The notes beneath the pieces are model-generated. The model was not told the DNA's origin, ran no database searches, and saw only the letters and a program-made list of their open reading frames with translations. From the NCBI GenBank assembly GCA_965263305.1, contig OZ253666.1:806001-870000 (forward strand): a stretch of DNA of 64,000 nucleotides, read 5' to 3'. This document shows positions 43,099 through 52,193 of the stretch, in pieces. Position 1 is the stretch's first letter. Every line of letters begins with the position of its first letter. The stretch is from MED-G105 sp965263305. Its GTDB lineage: Bacteria > Pseudomonadota > Alphaproteobacteria > Caulobacterales > Parvularculaceae. A program made the position numbers and the translations under genes.

Positions 43099-44619
43099 CT
43101 ACCCAACACTCCCTTCCAGGCTCACGCTCACCAATTTCTGCGCCTCGACAGCGAACTCCATGGGCAATTCCTGTAAAACTTCCTTGCAGAAACCATTCAC
43201 GAGCAACGCCACCGCCTCTTCTTCGGACAAGCCGCGTTGCTGGCAATAGAAAAGCTGGTCTTCCGACAGGCGCGAGGTGGTCGCCTCATGTTCTAAAATC
43301 GCCCGTGGGTTTTTCGCCTCAACATAGGGCACCGTATGGGCGCCGCATTGATCGCCGATGAGCAAGGAATCGCATTGGGTGAAGTTTCGCGCACCCTCCG
43401 CTTTGCGGTGCACGGAGACAAGGCCGCGATAGGTGGAATTGGATTTCCCGGCCGAAATGCCCTTTGAAATGATCCGTGACTTCGTATTCTTGCCAAGATG
43501 GATCATCTTTGTGCCGGTATCAGCCTGCTGATGATTGTTGGTGATGGCGATGGAATAAAATTCGCCCTGGCTGCCCTCACCCTTCAACACACAGGACGGG
43601 TATTTCCAGGTGACGGCTGACCCTGTTTCAACCTGCGTCCAGGACACTTTTGAATTGACGCCCCGGCAATCCGCCCGCTTGGTGACGAAATTGTAGATGC
43701 CCCCATTCCCATCTTTATCGCCCGGATACCAATTTTGCACCGTGGAGTATTTAATCTCCGCCTCGTCTTCTGTGACCAGTTCGACCACGGCTGCATGGAG
43801 CTGGTTCTCATCGCGCATGGGCGCGGTGCACCCTTCCAGATAGGAAACATAGGAGCCGGGCGCCGCGACAATTAGGGTGCGCTCAAATTGCCCGGTATTC
43901 GCCTCATTGATGCGGAAATAGGTGGATAACTCCATCGGGCATCGGACGCCCGGCGGCACGTAAACAAAGGTTCCGTCAGAGAAAACGGCCGAATTCAAGG
44001 TCGCGAAGTAATTATCCGATGTCGGCACGACCGTACCCAGATATTTCCGCACGAGGTCAGGATGCTCGCGCACCGCCTCGGAGATCGACATAAAAATAAC
44101 GCCGGCTTTTTTTAACTCGTTCTGAAACGTGGTGGCGACGGACACGGAATCAAATACCGCATCGACCGCCACTTTCGGCGCATTAGGATTTGTTCGCGCC
44201 TCGCCCGGGCTTTGATCCGCGCCCTTCACCCCTAACAGCACCTCAGCTTCGCGCAATGGGATGCCCAGCTTTTCGAAATCTTTGAGGATCTCCTCCGGCA
44301 CATCGTCAATGGAGTCGTATTTGGCGCCCGTTTTTGGTTCAGCGTAATAGTACTGGTCCTGATAATCGATGGCGGGGTAATCCACCATCGCCCAATCAGG
44401 CTCCTCCATCGTCAACCAACGCTGGAACGCGGCTAGACGCCATTCCAAAAGCCATTCAGGCTCTTCCTTTTTGGCCGAAATAAAACGGACGGTGTCCTCA
44501 TCAAGGCCCTTTGGCGCTTTCACGGATTCAATATCCGTCGAAAACCCATATTTATAGGTCTCCAGCGACTTGGTTGTTTCAACCGTCTCTTTATCGATGC
44601 GAGATAACGCGTCGCTCAT
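43099..44619 (-). CDS. sufB: Fe-S cluster assembly scaffold protein SufB
   Basis: This 506-residue protein is SufB: YKYGFSTDIESVKAPKGLDE near the start, YVPPGVRCPMELSTYFRINE in the middle, AKNPRAILEHEATTSRLSED and QLFYCQQRGLSEEEAVALLV near the end are textbook. It builds Fe-S clusters with SufC and SufD. It follows the DUF1330 gene with a one-base overlap and is followed by the RidA-like gene after two bases, so sufB is separated from sufC by two foreign genes. Confidence 0.96.
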   Translation of the reverse strand: MSDALSRIDKETVETTKSLETYKYGFSTDIESVKAPKGLDEDTVRFISAKKEEPEWLLEWRLAAFQRWLTMEEPDWAMVDYPAIDYQDQYYYAEPKTGAKYDSIDDVPEEILKDFEKLGIPLREAEVLLGVKGADQSPGEARTNPNAPKVAVDAVFDSVSVATTFQNELKKAGVIFMSISEAVREHPDLVRKYLGTVVPTSDNYFATLNSAVFSDGTFVYVPPGVRCPMELSTYFRINEANTGQFERTLIVAAPGSYVSYLEGCTAPMRDENQLHAAVVELVTEDEAEIKYSTVQNWYPGDKDGNGGIYNFVTKRADCRGVNSKVSWTQVETGSAVTWKYPSCVLKGEGSQGEFYSIAITNNHQQADTGTKMIHLGKNTKSRIISKGISAGKSNSTYRGLVSVHRKAEGARNFTQCDSLLIGDQCGAHTVPYVEAKNPRAILEHEATTSRLSEDQLFYCQQRGLSEEEAVALLVNGFCKEVLQELPMEFAVEAQKLVSVSLEGSVG

Positions 44620-44909
44620 TAGTCCATTCCCTTAGCGAGTAATGCGATTGTGTCAGCGCCAGCATCACGATCAGCGCTGATAGCTTTGTATTCGTTGGAG
44701 GTAAGCCACGCCATTAACGACGGCTCATCTGGGAACGACAGGATCACGAGGCGGTCCTTGTTCCAATCACCACTCAGAACCTTCGGTTCAAAATCAGCAG
44801 CTAGAATTTTTCCGTCGAACTTTGCGAAGATCGGACCGAATGCCTCTGCATACCGGTCATAGGCCGCACGATCTTTTATTGTGACTTGGACCGTCAGATA
44901 AACGCTCAT
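44619..44909 (-). CDS. DUF1330 domain protein in the suf operon
   Basis: This 96-residue protein has the DUF1330 ferredoxin-like fold: MSVYLTVQVTIKDRAAYDRY, then VLSGDWNKDRLVILSFPDEP and WLTSNEYKAISADRDAGAD. The function of the family is unknown; members are dimeric alpha-beta barrels. It overlaps the upstream desulfurase gene by four bases and sufB by one, so it is well integrated in the operon. Confidence 0.88.
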   Translation of the reverse strand: MSVYLTVQVTIKDRAAYDRYAEAFGPIFAKFDGKILAADFEPKVLSGDWNKDRLVILSFPDEPSLMAWLTSNEYKAISADRDAGADTIALLAKGMD

Positions 44910-46057
44910 GCGGCAGCTCCCTTTTTTGCTTTGACCCGTTCATATGCCGCCGTCCATTCACGCTCAAATGCCTCGGCGTCCTGCGTCGTTGACGCCCAAC
45001 CACAAGATACGCGGATCGCGCACTGAGCGGATGCCTCATCGGCGCCCATCGCGGATAAAACATGGCTCGGTTTTGATTTGCCTGAAGAGCAAGCGGAACC
45101 CGAGGAGACCGCAATTCCGGCAAGATCCATCGCCATCAATTGGGTTGTCCCGTCGAAACCATCCGCAGAAAGACAAAGCGTTCCCGGCAATCGCTCCTCG
45201 TCCTTGCCCCAAATATGGGCGCCGGCCGCTTCCGCGGCGCGTTGGATCTGATCGCGCAGCGCCCTTGTACGGGAAGGATCGGTAACGGCCTCGCGCGCCA
45301 CGCGGCACGCTGCGCCAAACCCCGCAATCGCTGGGACGTTATGGGTGCCCGCGCGGCGGTTTTCTTCGTGGCTGCCCCCGCGCATCACTGGCGCCAATGG
45401 CAAGTTCGGCCCAGCGATTAGGGCGCCCGCCCCGACTGGACCGCCGAATTTATGGGCTGTGAACCCCATAAGATCTGCGCCCGACATGACAAAATTGACG
45501 GGGATTTTGCCGACCGCCTGGGCGGCATCGACAAAGAAAAGTCCGCCATGATCATGGGTGATATTCGCCACCTCGCGGAGAGGCTGAATGACGCCCGTTT
45601 CATTGTTGGCGGCCATCAAACAAACGAGGAACCCGCCTTCCGTCGCTGCATCATATGACTGCAAGCGATCGCGCAGCCAGTCGAGGTCAGCGACGCCGCT
45701 TGCGCGTACCGGAATTATTTCGACGGGCGCACCGGTGGCGGCGGCGTTGGCGGGCACGGCGCTATGCTCCACGGCGCTAACGAAAATTCTTTTGACCGAA
45801 CCGTTTCCCGTCAATCCGTTCAACGCATAATGGATAGATTCCGTGCCGCCGCTGGTAAAAACAACCCCATTAACAGGAGCGTTGACAAGGCTGCGCACCT
45901 GTTCACGCGCCTGCTCCACCAGGTCGCGCATAGCGCGCCCTTCTGCGTGGACAGACAAGGAATTTCCGGCCAGCGCCATCGCATGGGTGCAGGCATCGAT
46001 GGCTTCGGGCCGCAACGGACACGTCGCATTGTAATCAAGATAATGACGAATGGTCAC
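44906..46057 (-). CDS. Cysteine desulfurase (group I, IscS/NifS-like)
   Basis: This 383-residue PLP enzyme starts HYLDYNATCPLRPEAIDA, has the PLP lysine K203 in FTAHKFGGPVGAGALI and the catalytic Cys C323 in SSGSACSSGKSKPSHVL, the loop typical of the IscS/NifS group. It lies directly after iscR with a four-base overlap, as in many alphaproteobacterial suf operons that have two desulfurases. It could supply sulfur to SufB or to tRNA thiolation. Confidence 0.92.
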   Translation of the reverse strand: MTIRHYLDYNATCPLRPEAIDACTHAMALAGNSLSVHAEGRAMRDLVEQAREQVRSLVNAPVNGVVFTSGGTESIHYALNGLTGNGSVKRIFVSAVEHSAVPANAAATGAPVEIIPVRASGVADLDWLRDRLQSYDAATEGGFLVCLMAANNETGVIQPLREVANITHDHGGLFFVDAAQAVGKIPVNFVMSGADLMGFTAHKFGGPVGAGALIAGPNLPLAPVMRGGSHEENRRAGTHNVPAIAGFGAACRVAREAVTDPSRTRALRDQIQRAAEAAGAHIWGKDEERLPGTLCLSADGFDGTTQLMAMDLAGIAVSSGSACSSGKSKPSHVLSAMGADEASAQCAIRVSCGWASTTQDAEAFEREWTAAYERVKAKKGAAA

Positions 46058-46587
46058 GACGCAGACTCCAACTCAACATTAGAACCCAACGTCATGTCCG
46101 GGCGGCTTTCAGTCCGATGGGCCGTCGGCGGGTTAACGGCCGCCGTGCCCAGAACCCGCTTTGCGACCACGTCTTCCAACGTCACCGCATTCAGAAACAA
46201 TTCTATATGGCGACCGAACTCGTCCCATAGATCGTGGGTCATGCAGCGCGCCCCGGTAGAGGTGCACCCTGTCGCAGCGCCCGCGCAAGCGGTCGTGCGG
46301 ATCTCTTCATCAACGGCGGCGACGATATCGGCGATGCGAATTTCCCTTGCCGGGCGCGATAACCGGTATCCGCCTTCTGCGCCGCGAACGCTTTCCACGA
46401 GACCAGCCCGGCGCAACTTGCCCATGAGCTGATCCAGATAGGGTTGAGAAATGCCTTGGCGCAGGGCGATATCCGGACCGCCAACGGGCGCGCCGGCGCT
46501 CGCTCCATCCGACATTGGCGCATCGGAAAACACGGCAATGTCCGTCAGTGCGGCCACCGCATATCTACCCTTTGTCGTTAGTTTCAT
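46054..46587 (-). CDS. iscR: Rrf2-family iron-sulfur regulator IscR
   Basis: This 177-residue regulator starts MKLTTKGRYAVAALTDIA, has a winged-helix with GISQPYLDQLMGKLRRAGLV and GAEGGYRLSRPA, then three Cys, C101, C108 and C115, and H118, the [2Fe-2S] ligands of IscR. Between helix 1 and the DNA-reading region sits a Gly/Ala-rich insert (about residues 22-39) not present in typical IscR. It is the first gene of the suf operon and probably controls it in response to cluster demand. Confidence 0.93.
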   Translation of the reverse strand: MKLTTKGRYAVAALTDIAVFSDAPMSDGASAGAPVGGPDIALRQGISQPYLDQLMGKLRRAGLVESVRGAEGGYRLSRPAREIRIADIVAAVDEEIRTTACAGAATGCTSTGARCMTHDLWDEFGRHIELFLNAVTLEDVVAKRVLGTAAVNPPTAHRTESRPDMTLGSNVELESAS

Positions 46588-46742
46588 GGGGCATTCTTTC
46601 CCGGAAGTAAGCTCTTCTCTAAAGTACGACTCTTCACCAGCCAGAGGTTCGCTGTTGCGAATTTGACACTTCCGCCCATATTCGTGGTCAAGGCGCTGAC
46701 GGACGTGATATAGGCGCGTTTTCGCAAAACAAATCAGACGCT

Positions 46743-46771
46743 GATGTATGAAACCCGACTTAATCGGTCAA
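46743..46771 (-). promoter_or_regulatory. Candidate suf operon promoter and IscR-like operator
   Basis: On the minus strand TTGACC (46766-46771), a 17-base spacer and TACATC (46743-46748) form a plausible sigma-70 promoter about 150 bases before iscR. The -35 element overlaps TTGACCGATTAAGTCGG (46755-46771), which resembles TTGAC-N7-GTC half-site pairs I associate with alphaproteobacterial IscR boxes; the right half is imperfect. The other bases of the 367-base gap (46588-46954) show no gene, and the promoter of the divergent hydrolase should also lie here. Confidence 0.45.
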
Positions 46772-46954
46772 GATTAAATCTAGTGACTCTCCCCTCTTGC
46801 GACCTTATGAACCCTAACCGACCTGGGCATTTAAAGCGGTATAGCGGTCTGAGGCGCAAAAAATAGAAGTCAAAAAGTCGAGATTAAACGATGAGGCGCT
46901 AAGGCGTTCCGTCGGCGCATCACCGTCAACAACACGATTAACTAGAGGAAGAGC

Positions 46955-47626
46955 ATGGCAGAGATCATTTTCGCGGGGCCAGAGGGCCGGTTGGAAGGCG
47001 AGTATCAAAAAGGCCGGGGCGACAACCCACCGGCGGCTCTTATCCTTCACCCTCACCCCCTCTTTGGCGGCACCATGAATAACCGCATCTGCTATGAGAT
47101 GTTCCAGCTTTTCGCGCGAAAAGGCTTCTCCGTTTTGCGCTTTAATTTCCGGGGCGTCGGGCGCAGCCAAGGCGAATACGACCAAGGTCAGGGGGAACTA
47201 GCCGATGCCGCGACAGCCCTCGACTATCTGCAGCAAATGAACCCAAATGCGCCCTTTGCTTGGGTCGGCGGCTTCTCGTTCGGCTCTTGGATCGGAATGC
47301 AATTGCTGATGCGTCGCCCAGAAATCGTTGGCTTTATCTCGGCCTCCGCCGCCGCCAACCTTTATGACTTCACCTTCCTTGCCCCGTGCCCGTCCTCCGG
47401 CATCGTCATCCATGGCGAAAACGATAAAATCTGCCCGCCCGATGACACTCGGATCATGGTTGAGCGCACCCGCACTCAGAAAGGGCGCAAGGTCGCGTTC
47501 GATGTCCTCCCAGGCGCGGACCACTTCATGGAAGAATCAGTCGACGGGTTTATCGCCATGGCCGACGCCTATCTTTCATCGCGCCTGGCGTTTGAAGACC
47601 CGGCCGGCCCCTATCACGAGGGTTAA
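46955..47626 (+). CDS. Alpha/beta hydrolase (HPHPLFGG type)
   Basis: This 223-residue hydrolase has ALILHPHPLFGGTMNNR near residues 28-44, FRGVGRSQGEYD, the nucleophile elbow GGFSFGSWIG and a late GADHFMEES with the catalytic His. This subgroup of alpha/beta hydrolases is widespread in alphaproteobacteria and usually unassigned. A GAGGAAGAG ribosome site precedes the ATG. It is divergent from iscR. Confidence 0.9.
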   Translation: MAEIIFAGPEGRLEGEYQKGRGDNPPAALILHPHPLFGGTMNNRICYEMFQLFARKGFSVLRFNFRGVGRSQGEYDQGQGELADAATALDYLQQMNPNAPFAWVGGFSFGSWIGMQLLMRRPEIVGFISASAAANLYDFTFLAPCPSSGIVIHGENDKICPPDDTRIMVERTRTQKGRKVAFDVLPGADHFMEESVDGFIAMADAYLSSRLAFEDPAGPYHEG

Positions 47627-47791
47627 CCCTGTAAACGATGTTGAGAAACGGCGGAAAAACTGACGCTGCGGGAATTCAGGCGACGTTTCACCCTCGTCAA
47701 ACGAATGAAGAAACGTTAATGTAACCTTGAGTTCATACCATTTCGCGATGGGAAACGTTCAGTACAGCACATCTCCGGGGGGGAGTGTTTC

Positions 47792-48178
47792 ATGATGAAG
47801 TCATTTGTCGATGCGCTTTCGTTCAAGGGCGCGCATCTTCAAGCGAAAATGATCGGATACGCCGGCCACACAGGGCGCGGCTGGCTCTATCTCACGATCG
47901 CACCGGACGGTCACGTCCGGTTGAACCTTGCGGCAAAAGGCATCGCCGGCATGAACTCCAGCCTGTTTATTAACAACCGGCTCATCGCCTCGCCCCCACT
48001 TGCAAATGGGCGCACCCGGTTCGCCCTCAATACGAGAAAGACCGGCGCTCTCATTCTCGCCTCCGACGGCGAACGCGTTGAGTTGCGCCAGCATGACGAC
48101 CTGGTCCTCTACGGCGATCTCGAACGCCGCCCGCTACTTTCAATACCCAAGGGGCTGTTTCCGGCGTTTGGTGGATAA
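47792..48178 (+). CDS. Small protein of unknown function
   Basis: This 128-residue protein has a strong GGGGGGAG ribosome site six bases before its ATG. It lacks a signal peptide or membrane segment and looks beta-rich: WLYLTIAPDGHVRLNLAAKG, SLFINNRLIASPPL, GALILASDGERVEL. It ends at a Gly-rich tail. I do not recognise a family. It is convergent with the membrane protein gene that follows. Confidence 0.7.
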   Translation: MMKSFVDALSFKGAHLQAKMIGYAGHTGRGWLYLTIAPDGHVRLNLAAKGIAGMNSSLFINNRLIASPPLANGRTRFALNTRKTGALILASDGERVELRQHDDLVLYGDLERRPLLSIPKGLFPAFGG

Positions 48179-48217
48179 GCCGCCATCAAGAAAAACCAAT
48201 CAAAAACGATGCGGATC

Positions 48218-49468
48218 TCAGGACTCGCTCTCGCGGTACAGGCGTCCGTACACACCGGCGCCAACCCCATAGGTGAAGAACACCCAAAAGACTTTATACA
48301 GCAAGCGGATGAACGCCCAAACGCCGACAAAAAATGGCAAAAGCCAGTCCGGCGCATCGCCGCTGTTTATCAATTGTGTATATGCCGTGCTTGCCGAAAA
48401 CAGTGACGAGACCACCGCAAAGGCAGACCCAAAAACAACGCCTTCGATCAATAATTGGACGCCAAGCAGAATACCGCCCAAAAGGAGAATGACACCAATA
48501 AGGCGGAGTAAGTTCCACCGACGCGTCACCCCAAACGTCCCAGCAAGCGCCATCGAACGGCGACAGACCACAACACTTGGATAGGCCGCAAACCGCAAGG
48601 CGACATAGCTCAAGAGGCCAATAACGCTGCACACAAGGATCGAGTTCGCGGCCGGCGCCGAAGCGAGCCCGGCGGAAAATTTGTCAGCCGTCCATAGATA
48701 GCCGACAACGCCTTGCACCAACGCCAAAAATAAAAACACCGCAACGCCGCGCCATATCAGCGATAATATATCGCCATGTGGTTTGCGGAAATGCGCCGTC
48801 AGCAAACCCCATAAAACCAAAAAGCACCCTACCGCCAAAGCCATCCAGACTCCGAAATCATAAATCCAAAGCTGGTTTCGGGCGACCAGAACGTCCGATG
48901 GAGAAATAAAATCGATTGTATGCAAACTATCCACATCAGGGAAATCGACATAGGTCTTTTTAAGCGCTTCATCGATAAGGCCGAGAATATATTGAAAACC
49001 GATCCAGATCGGGGACAAAACGAGAAGACAGGCGATCGGAAAGCTGACAATTTGCCCTCCCACATAGCGGAGCTGATCGGCGCCAAAGGGCGCCCGCAGC
49101 ATGCCGCGCGCCGGGATTTCGCCGACACCAGCCAAGCGCGTAAGGGGCGCCATAAAAGAAGCGACAATCGCCATTTGAAGCATCAGGGAGACCAAAAGCA
49201 GTAGGGCGACTGGCGCAGAACCAGCCTGAATCTGCTGAAGCATAATCTGCGAGGCGTACTTCGATATTGCTTGAAACGAAGATCCGCTTGGAAAATCCGT
49301 AAAGTCGATGATGCGCCCGTTCGCCAGAGAAAGCACGCCGAACGCCGTCGCCATCTCCAATACAAGCAACAAAGTCACAGGCAACCAGGCGACCCGCATG
49401 ATTGTTTCCATGCGTCTTGCACCGAAATGCAACGCCTCGCCGGCGACGGAAAAAACTTTATACGACAT
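48218..49468 (-). CDS. Multi-pass membrane protein of unknown function
   Basis: The protein has 416 residues from the ATG at 49468 and about eight hydrophobic segments spread over its length. The N-terminus reads MSYKVFSVAGEALHFGARRM, then a first span. Residue patterns such as the Arg-containing loop GVTRRWNLLRLIGVILLLGG recall poorly described exporters or glycerophosphoryl-type membrane domains, but I cannot assign it. A gene for trmFO starts divergently 157 bases away. Confidence 0.72.
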   Translation of the reverse strand: MSYKVFSVAGEALHFGARRMETIMRVAWLPVTLLLVLEMATAFGVLSLANGRIIDFTDFPSGSSFQAISKYASQIMLQQIQAGSAPVALLLLVSLMLQMAIVASFMAPLTRLAGVGEIPARGMLRAPFGADQLRYVGGQIVSFPIACLLVLSPIWIGFQYILGLIDEALKKTYVDFPDVDSLHTIDFISPSDVLVARNQLWIYDFGVWMALAVGCFLVLWGLLTAHFRKPHGDILSLIWRGVAVFLFLALVQGVVGYLWTADKFSAGLASAPAANSILVCSVIGLLSYVALRFAAYPSVVVCRRSMALAGTFGVTRRWNLLRLIGVILLLGGILLGVQLLIEGVVFGSAFAVVSSLFSASTAYTQLINSGDAPDWLLPFFVGVWAFIRLLYKVFWVFFTYGVGAGVYGRLYRESES

Positions 49469-49625
49469 GCAAAGCCCCACAACTCGCCGCTTCTCGCAAC
49501 GTTTACCCCGGTATCCATTTATTGGCCCGCGCCGCAGCGCATCGCCAAAACGTTTGTCCGGCCCAGCGTTTCCCCAAAACGGCCCTTAACAAAAATGAGT
49601 AGAGAGCGTATGGCCTAATGCTCTG

Positions 49626-51074
49626 ATGAACAAGCATGATCCTATACACGTTATTGGCGCCGGCCTTGCCGGCTCGGAGGCCGCCTGGCAGGCGGCGGAG
49701 GCAGGCGCGCAGGTCATCCTACATGAGATGCGGCCCCATCGGAAAACCGACGCTCACAAAACCGATGGATGCGCGGAACTAGTTTGCTCCAATTCATTTC
49801 GCTCTGACGACGCAGAGGGGAACGCCGTCGGCGTTTTACACGCGGAAATGCGCAAAGCGCATTCTCTCATCATGCGCGCAGCTGACGCCCATAAAGTACC
49901 CGCAGGCTCCGCCCTTGCCGTTGACCGCGATGGCTTTTCCGATGCCGTGACGAAAGCTTTGGAAACCCACCCAAATATCGAGTTTCACCGTGAGGAAATC
50001 GACGGCCTGCCGCCGGAGGCGTGGACGAATGTCATTGTGGCGACCGGCCCTCTCACCGCCCCGCCCCTGGCAAAGGCGATCCGCGCGCTTACCGGCGAAG
50101 AAGAACTCGCGTTTTTTGACGCGATCGCGCCCATTGTCGATAAAGACAGCATTGATTTTGACGTCGCCTGGTTCCAGTCGCGCTACGATAAGGCGGGCCC
50201 CGGTGGCGACGGAGCGGACTATATCAACTGCCCGATGAGCGAGCAGCAATATCACGCCTTCCTGGACGCCCTACTCGATGGGGAAAAAACCGACTTCAAG
50301 GAATGGGAGGCCTCAACCCCCTATTTCGAAGGGTGTTTGCCCATTGAAGTGATGGCGGGCCGAGGCCGGGAGACCCTTCGTTACGGCCCGATGAAACCTG
50401 TAGGACTGACCAATCCTCACAAAGACGAAAAGCCCTATGCGGTGGTCCAGCTCCGTCAGGACAACGCTCTTGGTACGCTTTATAATATGGTCGGGTTTCA
50501 GACAAAACTCCGCTATGGCGCGCAAACGGAAGTCTTCCGAATGATCCCCGGGTTGGAAAACGCAACCTTCCCACGACTTGGCGGCCTGCATCGCAATACC
50601 TTCATTAACTCGCCAAAGCTGCTTGATGAGGCCTTGCGCTTGAAGGCCCGTCCGGCGCTGCGTTTCGCCGGCCAAATCACCGGCGTTGAAGGATACGTTG
50701 AGAGCGCCGCCATTGGTCTCTTGGCGGGCCGCTTCGCGGCCGCCGACGCGCTAAGAGAAGTCGTTACGGCCCCACCCGCGACGACGGCCCTTGGCGCGCT
50801 TCTTACTCATATTACTGGCGGGCACTTATCTGAGGGCGCCGGCGCTGCGGGCGCCTTCCAACCGATGAACATCAACTTCGGCCTTTTGCCTCAAATGCCA
50901 ACGCCAAAAACTGATGCCAACGGCGCCCGCCTACGAGGCAAAGCTAAAACCGTCGCCAGAAAAAAACTTATGGCGGGGCGCGCTTTGAGCGATGTTGACG
51001 ATTGGTTGGCGGCGCGCTCAGCGCCAACTCAGTTCCTTCCATCACAAGAAGAGAATACCCAGAAAACCTTGTAG
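49626..51074 (+). CDS. trmFO: Methylenetetrahydrofolate-tRNA-(uracil-5-)-methyltransferase
   Basis: This 482-residue flavoprotein makes m5U54 in tRNA using methylenetetrahydrofolate. The FAD loop is VIGAGLAGSEAAWQAAEAGA, followed by the TrmFO-specific ELVCSNSFRSDDAEGNAVGV. The FEGCLPIEVMAGRGRETLRY and YNMVGFQTKLRYGAQ segments are also specific. The C-terminal HITGGHLSEGAGAAGAFQPM and INFGLLP are standard. A 379-base gap follows on the same strand. Confidence 0.95.
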   Translation: MNKHDPIHVIGAGLAGSEAAWQAAEAGAQVILHEMRPHRKTDAHKTDGCAELVCSNSFRSDDAEGNAVGVLHAEMRKAHSLIMRAADAHKVPAGSALAVDRDGFSDAVTKALETHPNIEFHREEIDGLPPEAWTNVIVATGPLTAPPLAKAIRALTGEEELAFFDAIAPIVDKDSIDFDVAWFQSRYDKAGPGGDGADYINCPMSEQQYHAFLDALLDGEKTDFKEWEASTPYFEGCLPIEVMAGRGRETLRYGPMKPVGLTNPHKDEKPYAVVQLRQDNALGTLYNMVGFQTKLRYGAQTEVFRMIPGLENATFPRLGGLHRNTFINSPKLLDEALRLKARPALRFAGQITGVEGYVESAAIGLLAGRFAAADALREVVTAPPATTALGALLTHITGGHLSEGAGAAGAFQPMNINFGLLPQMPTPKTDANGARLRGKAKTVARKKLMAGRALSDVDDWLAARSAPTQFLPSQEENTQKTL

Positions 51075-51128
51075 CGACGCCTATAGCACAATCCTACACC
51101 GCCTAAGGCGAGGCTCTCTGCTTTGTAT

Positions 51129-51302
51129 TTAGTGAAAGCGCGGTTGACCTGTCGGTATTGATGGGGCCGCGACAAAAAATGTCACGGCCCCTCCTTCACG
51201 CGCCAGCTTGGGGGAGACGAGCCGCACGGTCAGGTCTTGAACGTCCTCAATGTCAACACTGACAGGACGAATCGTAAACGCTACATTCAACGATAGAGGC
51301 AA
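51129..51302 (-). CDS. Possible small gene or gene remnant of unknown function
   Basis: In the gap between trmFO and the TetR gene a 57-codon minus-strand frame starts at TTG 51302 (another TTG is at 51290). It contains FTIRPVSVDIEDVQDLTV and KLAREGGAVTFFVAAPS, a sequence with the composition of real protein and codon use like the neighbours. No clear ribosome site is visible and upstream there is an in-frame stop. It may be the end of a decayed gene. The rest of the gap (51075-51453) holds a GC hairpin at 51163-51191 without a T-run and no other convincing gene. Confidence 0.3.
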   Translation of the reverse strand: MPLSLNVAFTIRPVSVDIEDVQDLTVRLVSPKLAREGGAVTFFVAAPSIPTGQPRFH

Positions 51303-51453
51303 CTAAAATGGAAATTGCTCGCGAAAATGGGTCAAACGTCAAAAACAAGGCGAGTGGTTCACAACAATTCAGGCGACACGTCAATAGCTGTTTTCCGATC
51401 TTGTGATAAAATCACGTTTGCATTTAAGATCGACTTACAAAGCGGGGAGTGAA

Positions 51454-52125
51454 ATGAGTTCTCATCAACAGGCGATCGATCTCGCTAGAAGAAAATTTAA
51501 GGCGATCATCGCAGAACGCCCGAGCCAAAACATGTCGGCGGGACTTTCAGCAAAAGGCGCCAAAACCAAGGTTGAGATATTAAAAGCCACACGCGATGTG
51601 TTTGTGGAGGACGGCCATGCGGGCCTTAGCCTGCAAAAAGTCGCCATACGCGCCGGCGTGGGCCGCGGAAATTTGAGCTATTATTTCAAATCTAAGCAGA
51701 GCTTGCTGCACGCCATGTTGCAGGAATCCCTTGCAGAGTATGTTGGGGAACATTTGAAACTTTTGGACGCGTTTCGCCATTCCCCCTTGGACGCGCTTTT
51801 GGAAATTATTGTCTATCACATTCGCAATGCCCGCGAAGAACAAGCGTTCTTTTTCCAATTGTGGGGCTATGTCGCCGCCGATGAAAAAGTAAAGGCTATC
51901 GTGCGGCGCGCGTACTATTCAGTAGGACGATTAATTTATGCCCTAGTGCAGGCGGCAAACCCCACGCTGACGCAAGACGCGGCCCGCCGCGTTGTGCTTC
52001 AAATTTCCAGCCTGGAAGAAGGTGTCAGACATCTTATCGGGCTAGGCCTAGAAGATGAAGATGGTCTGCTCCAGGCAGAACATGACATGCGCGATATGAC
52101 CCGCCGATTAGTGGAGGCCGCCTAA
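51454..52125 (+). CDS. TetR family transcriptional regulator
   Basis: The protein has 223 residues from the ATG at 51454, which has GGGGAG just upstream; an in-frame start at 51403 lacks a site. The DNA-binding domain covers about residues 30-80: KVEILKATRDVFVEDGHAGL, LQKVAIRAGVGRGNLSYYFK. An unusual 30-residue leader precedes it. The C-terminal part is the usual helical ligand-binding domain of the BetI-like group. Target genes are not apparent; the next gene is a pirin on the same strand. Confidence 0.87.
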   Translation: MSSHQQAIDLARRKFKAIIAERPSQNMSAGLSAKGAKTKVEILKATRDVFVEDGHAGLSLQKVAIRAGVGRGNLSYYFKSKQSLLHAMLQESLAEYVGEHLKLLDAFRHSPLDALLEIIVYHIRNAREEQAFFFQLWGYVAADEKVKAIVRRAYYSVGRLIYALVQAANPTLTQDAARRVVLQISSLEEGVRHLIGLGLEDEDGLLQAEHDMRDMTRRLVEAA

Positions 52126-52193
52126 GGCCCTGTGGGGTCAATCAAAAAAAGGGCCTCCTTGACGTTCCGGTTTTTTGTTGATCCCTGCATCAG

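Noticed and set aside
46814..47185. A 123-codon minus-strand frame upstream of iscR
   Set aside because: It overlaps the start of the well-supported alpha/beta hydrolase on the other strand and lacks any conserved stretch.
51163..51191. GC-rich hairpin after trmFO as a terminator
   Set aside because: No T-run follows on either strand, and the hairpin lies inside a coding-like minus-strand frame.
51308..51406. A 32-codon plus-strand frame starting with ATG after GAGGC
   Set aside because: It is short, low in hydrophobic content and without a recognisable pattern; chance is sufficient.
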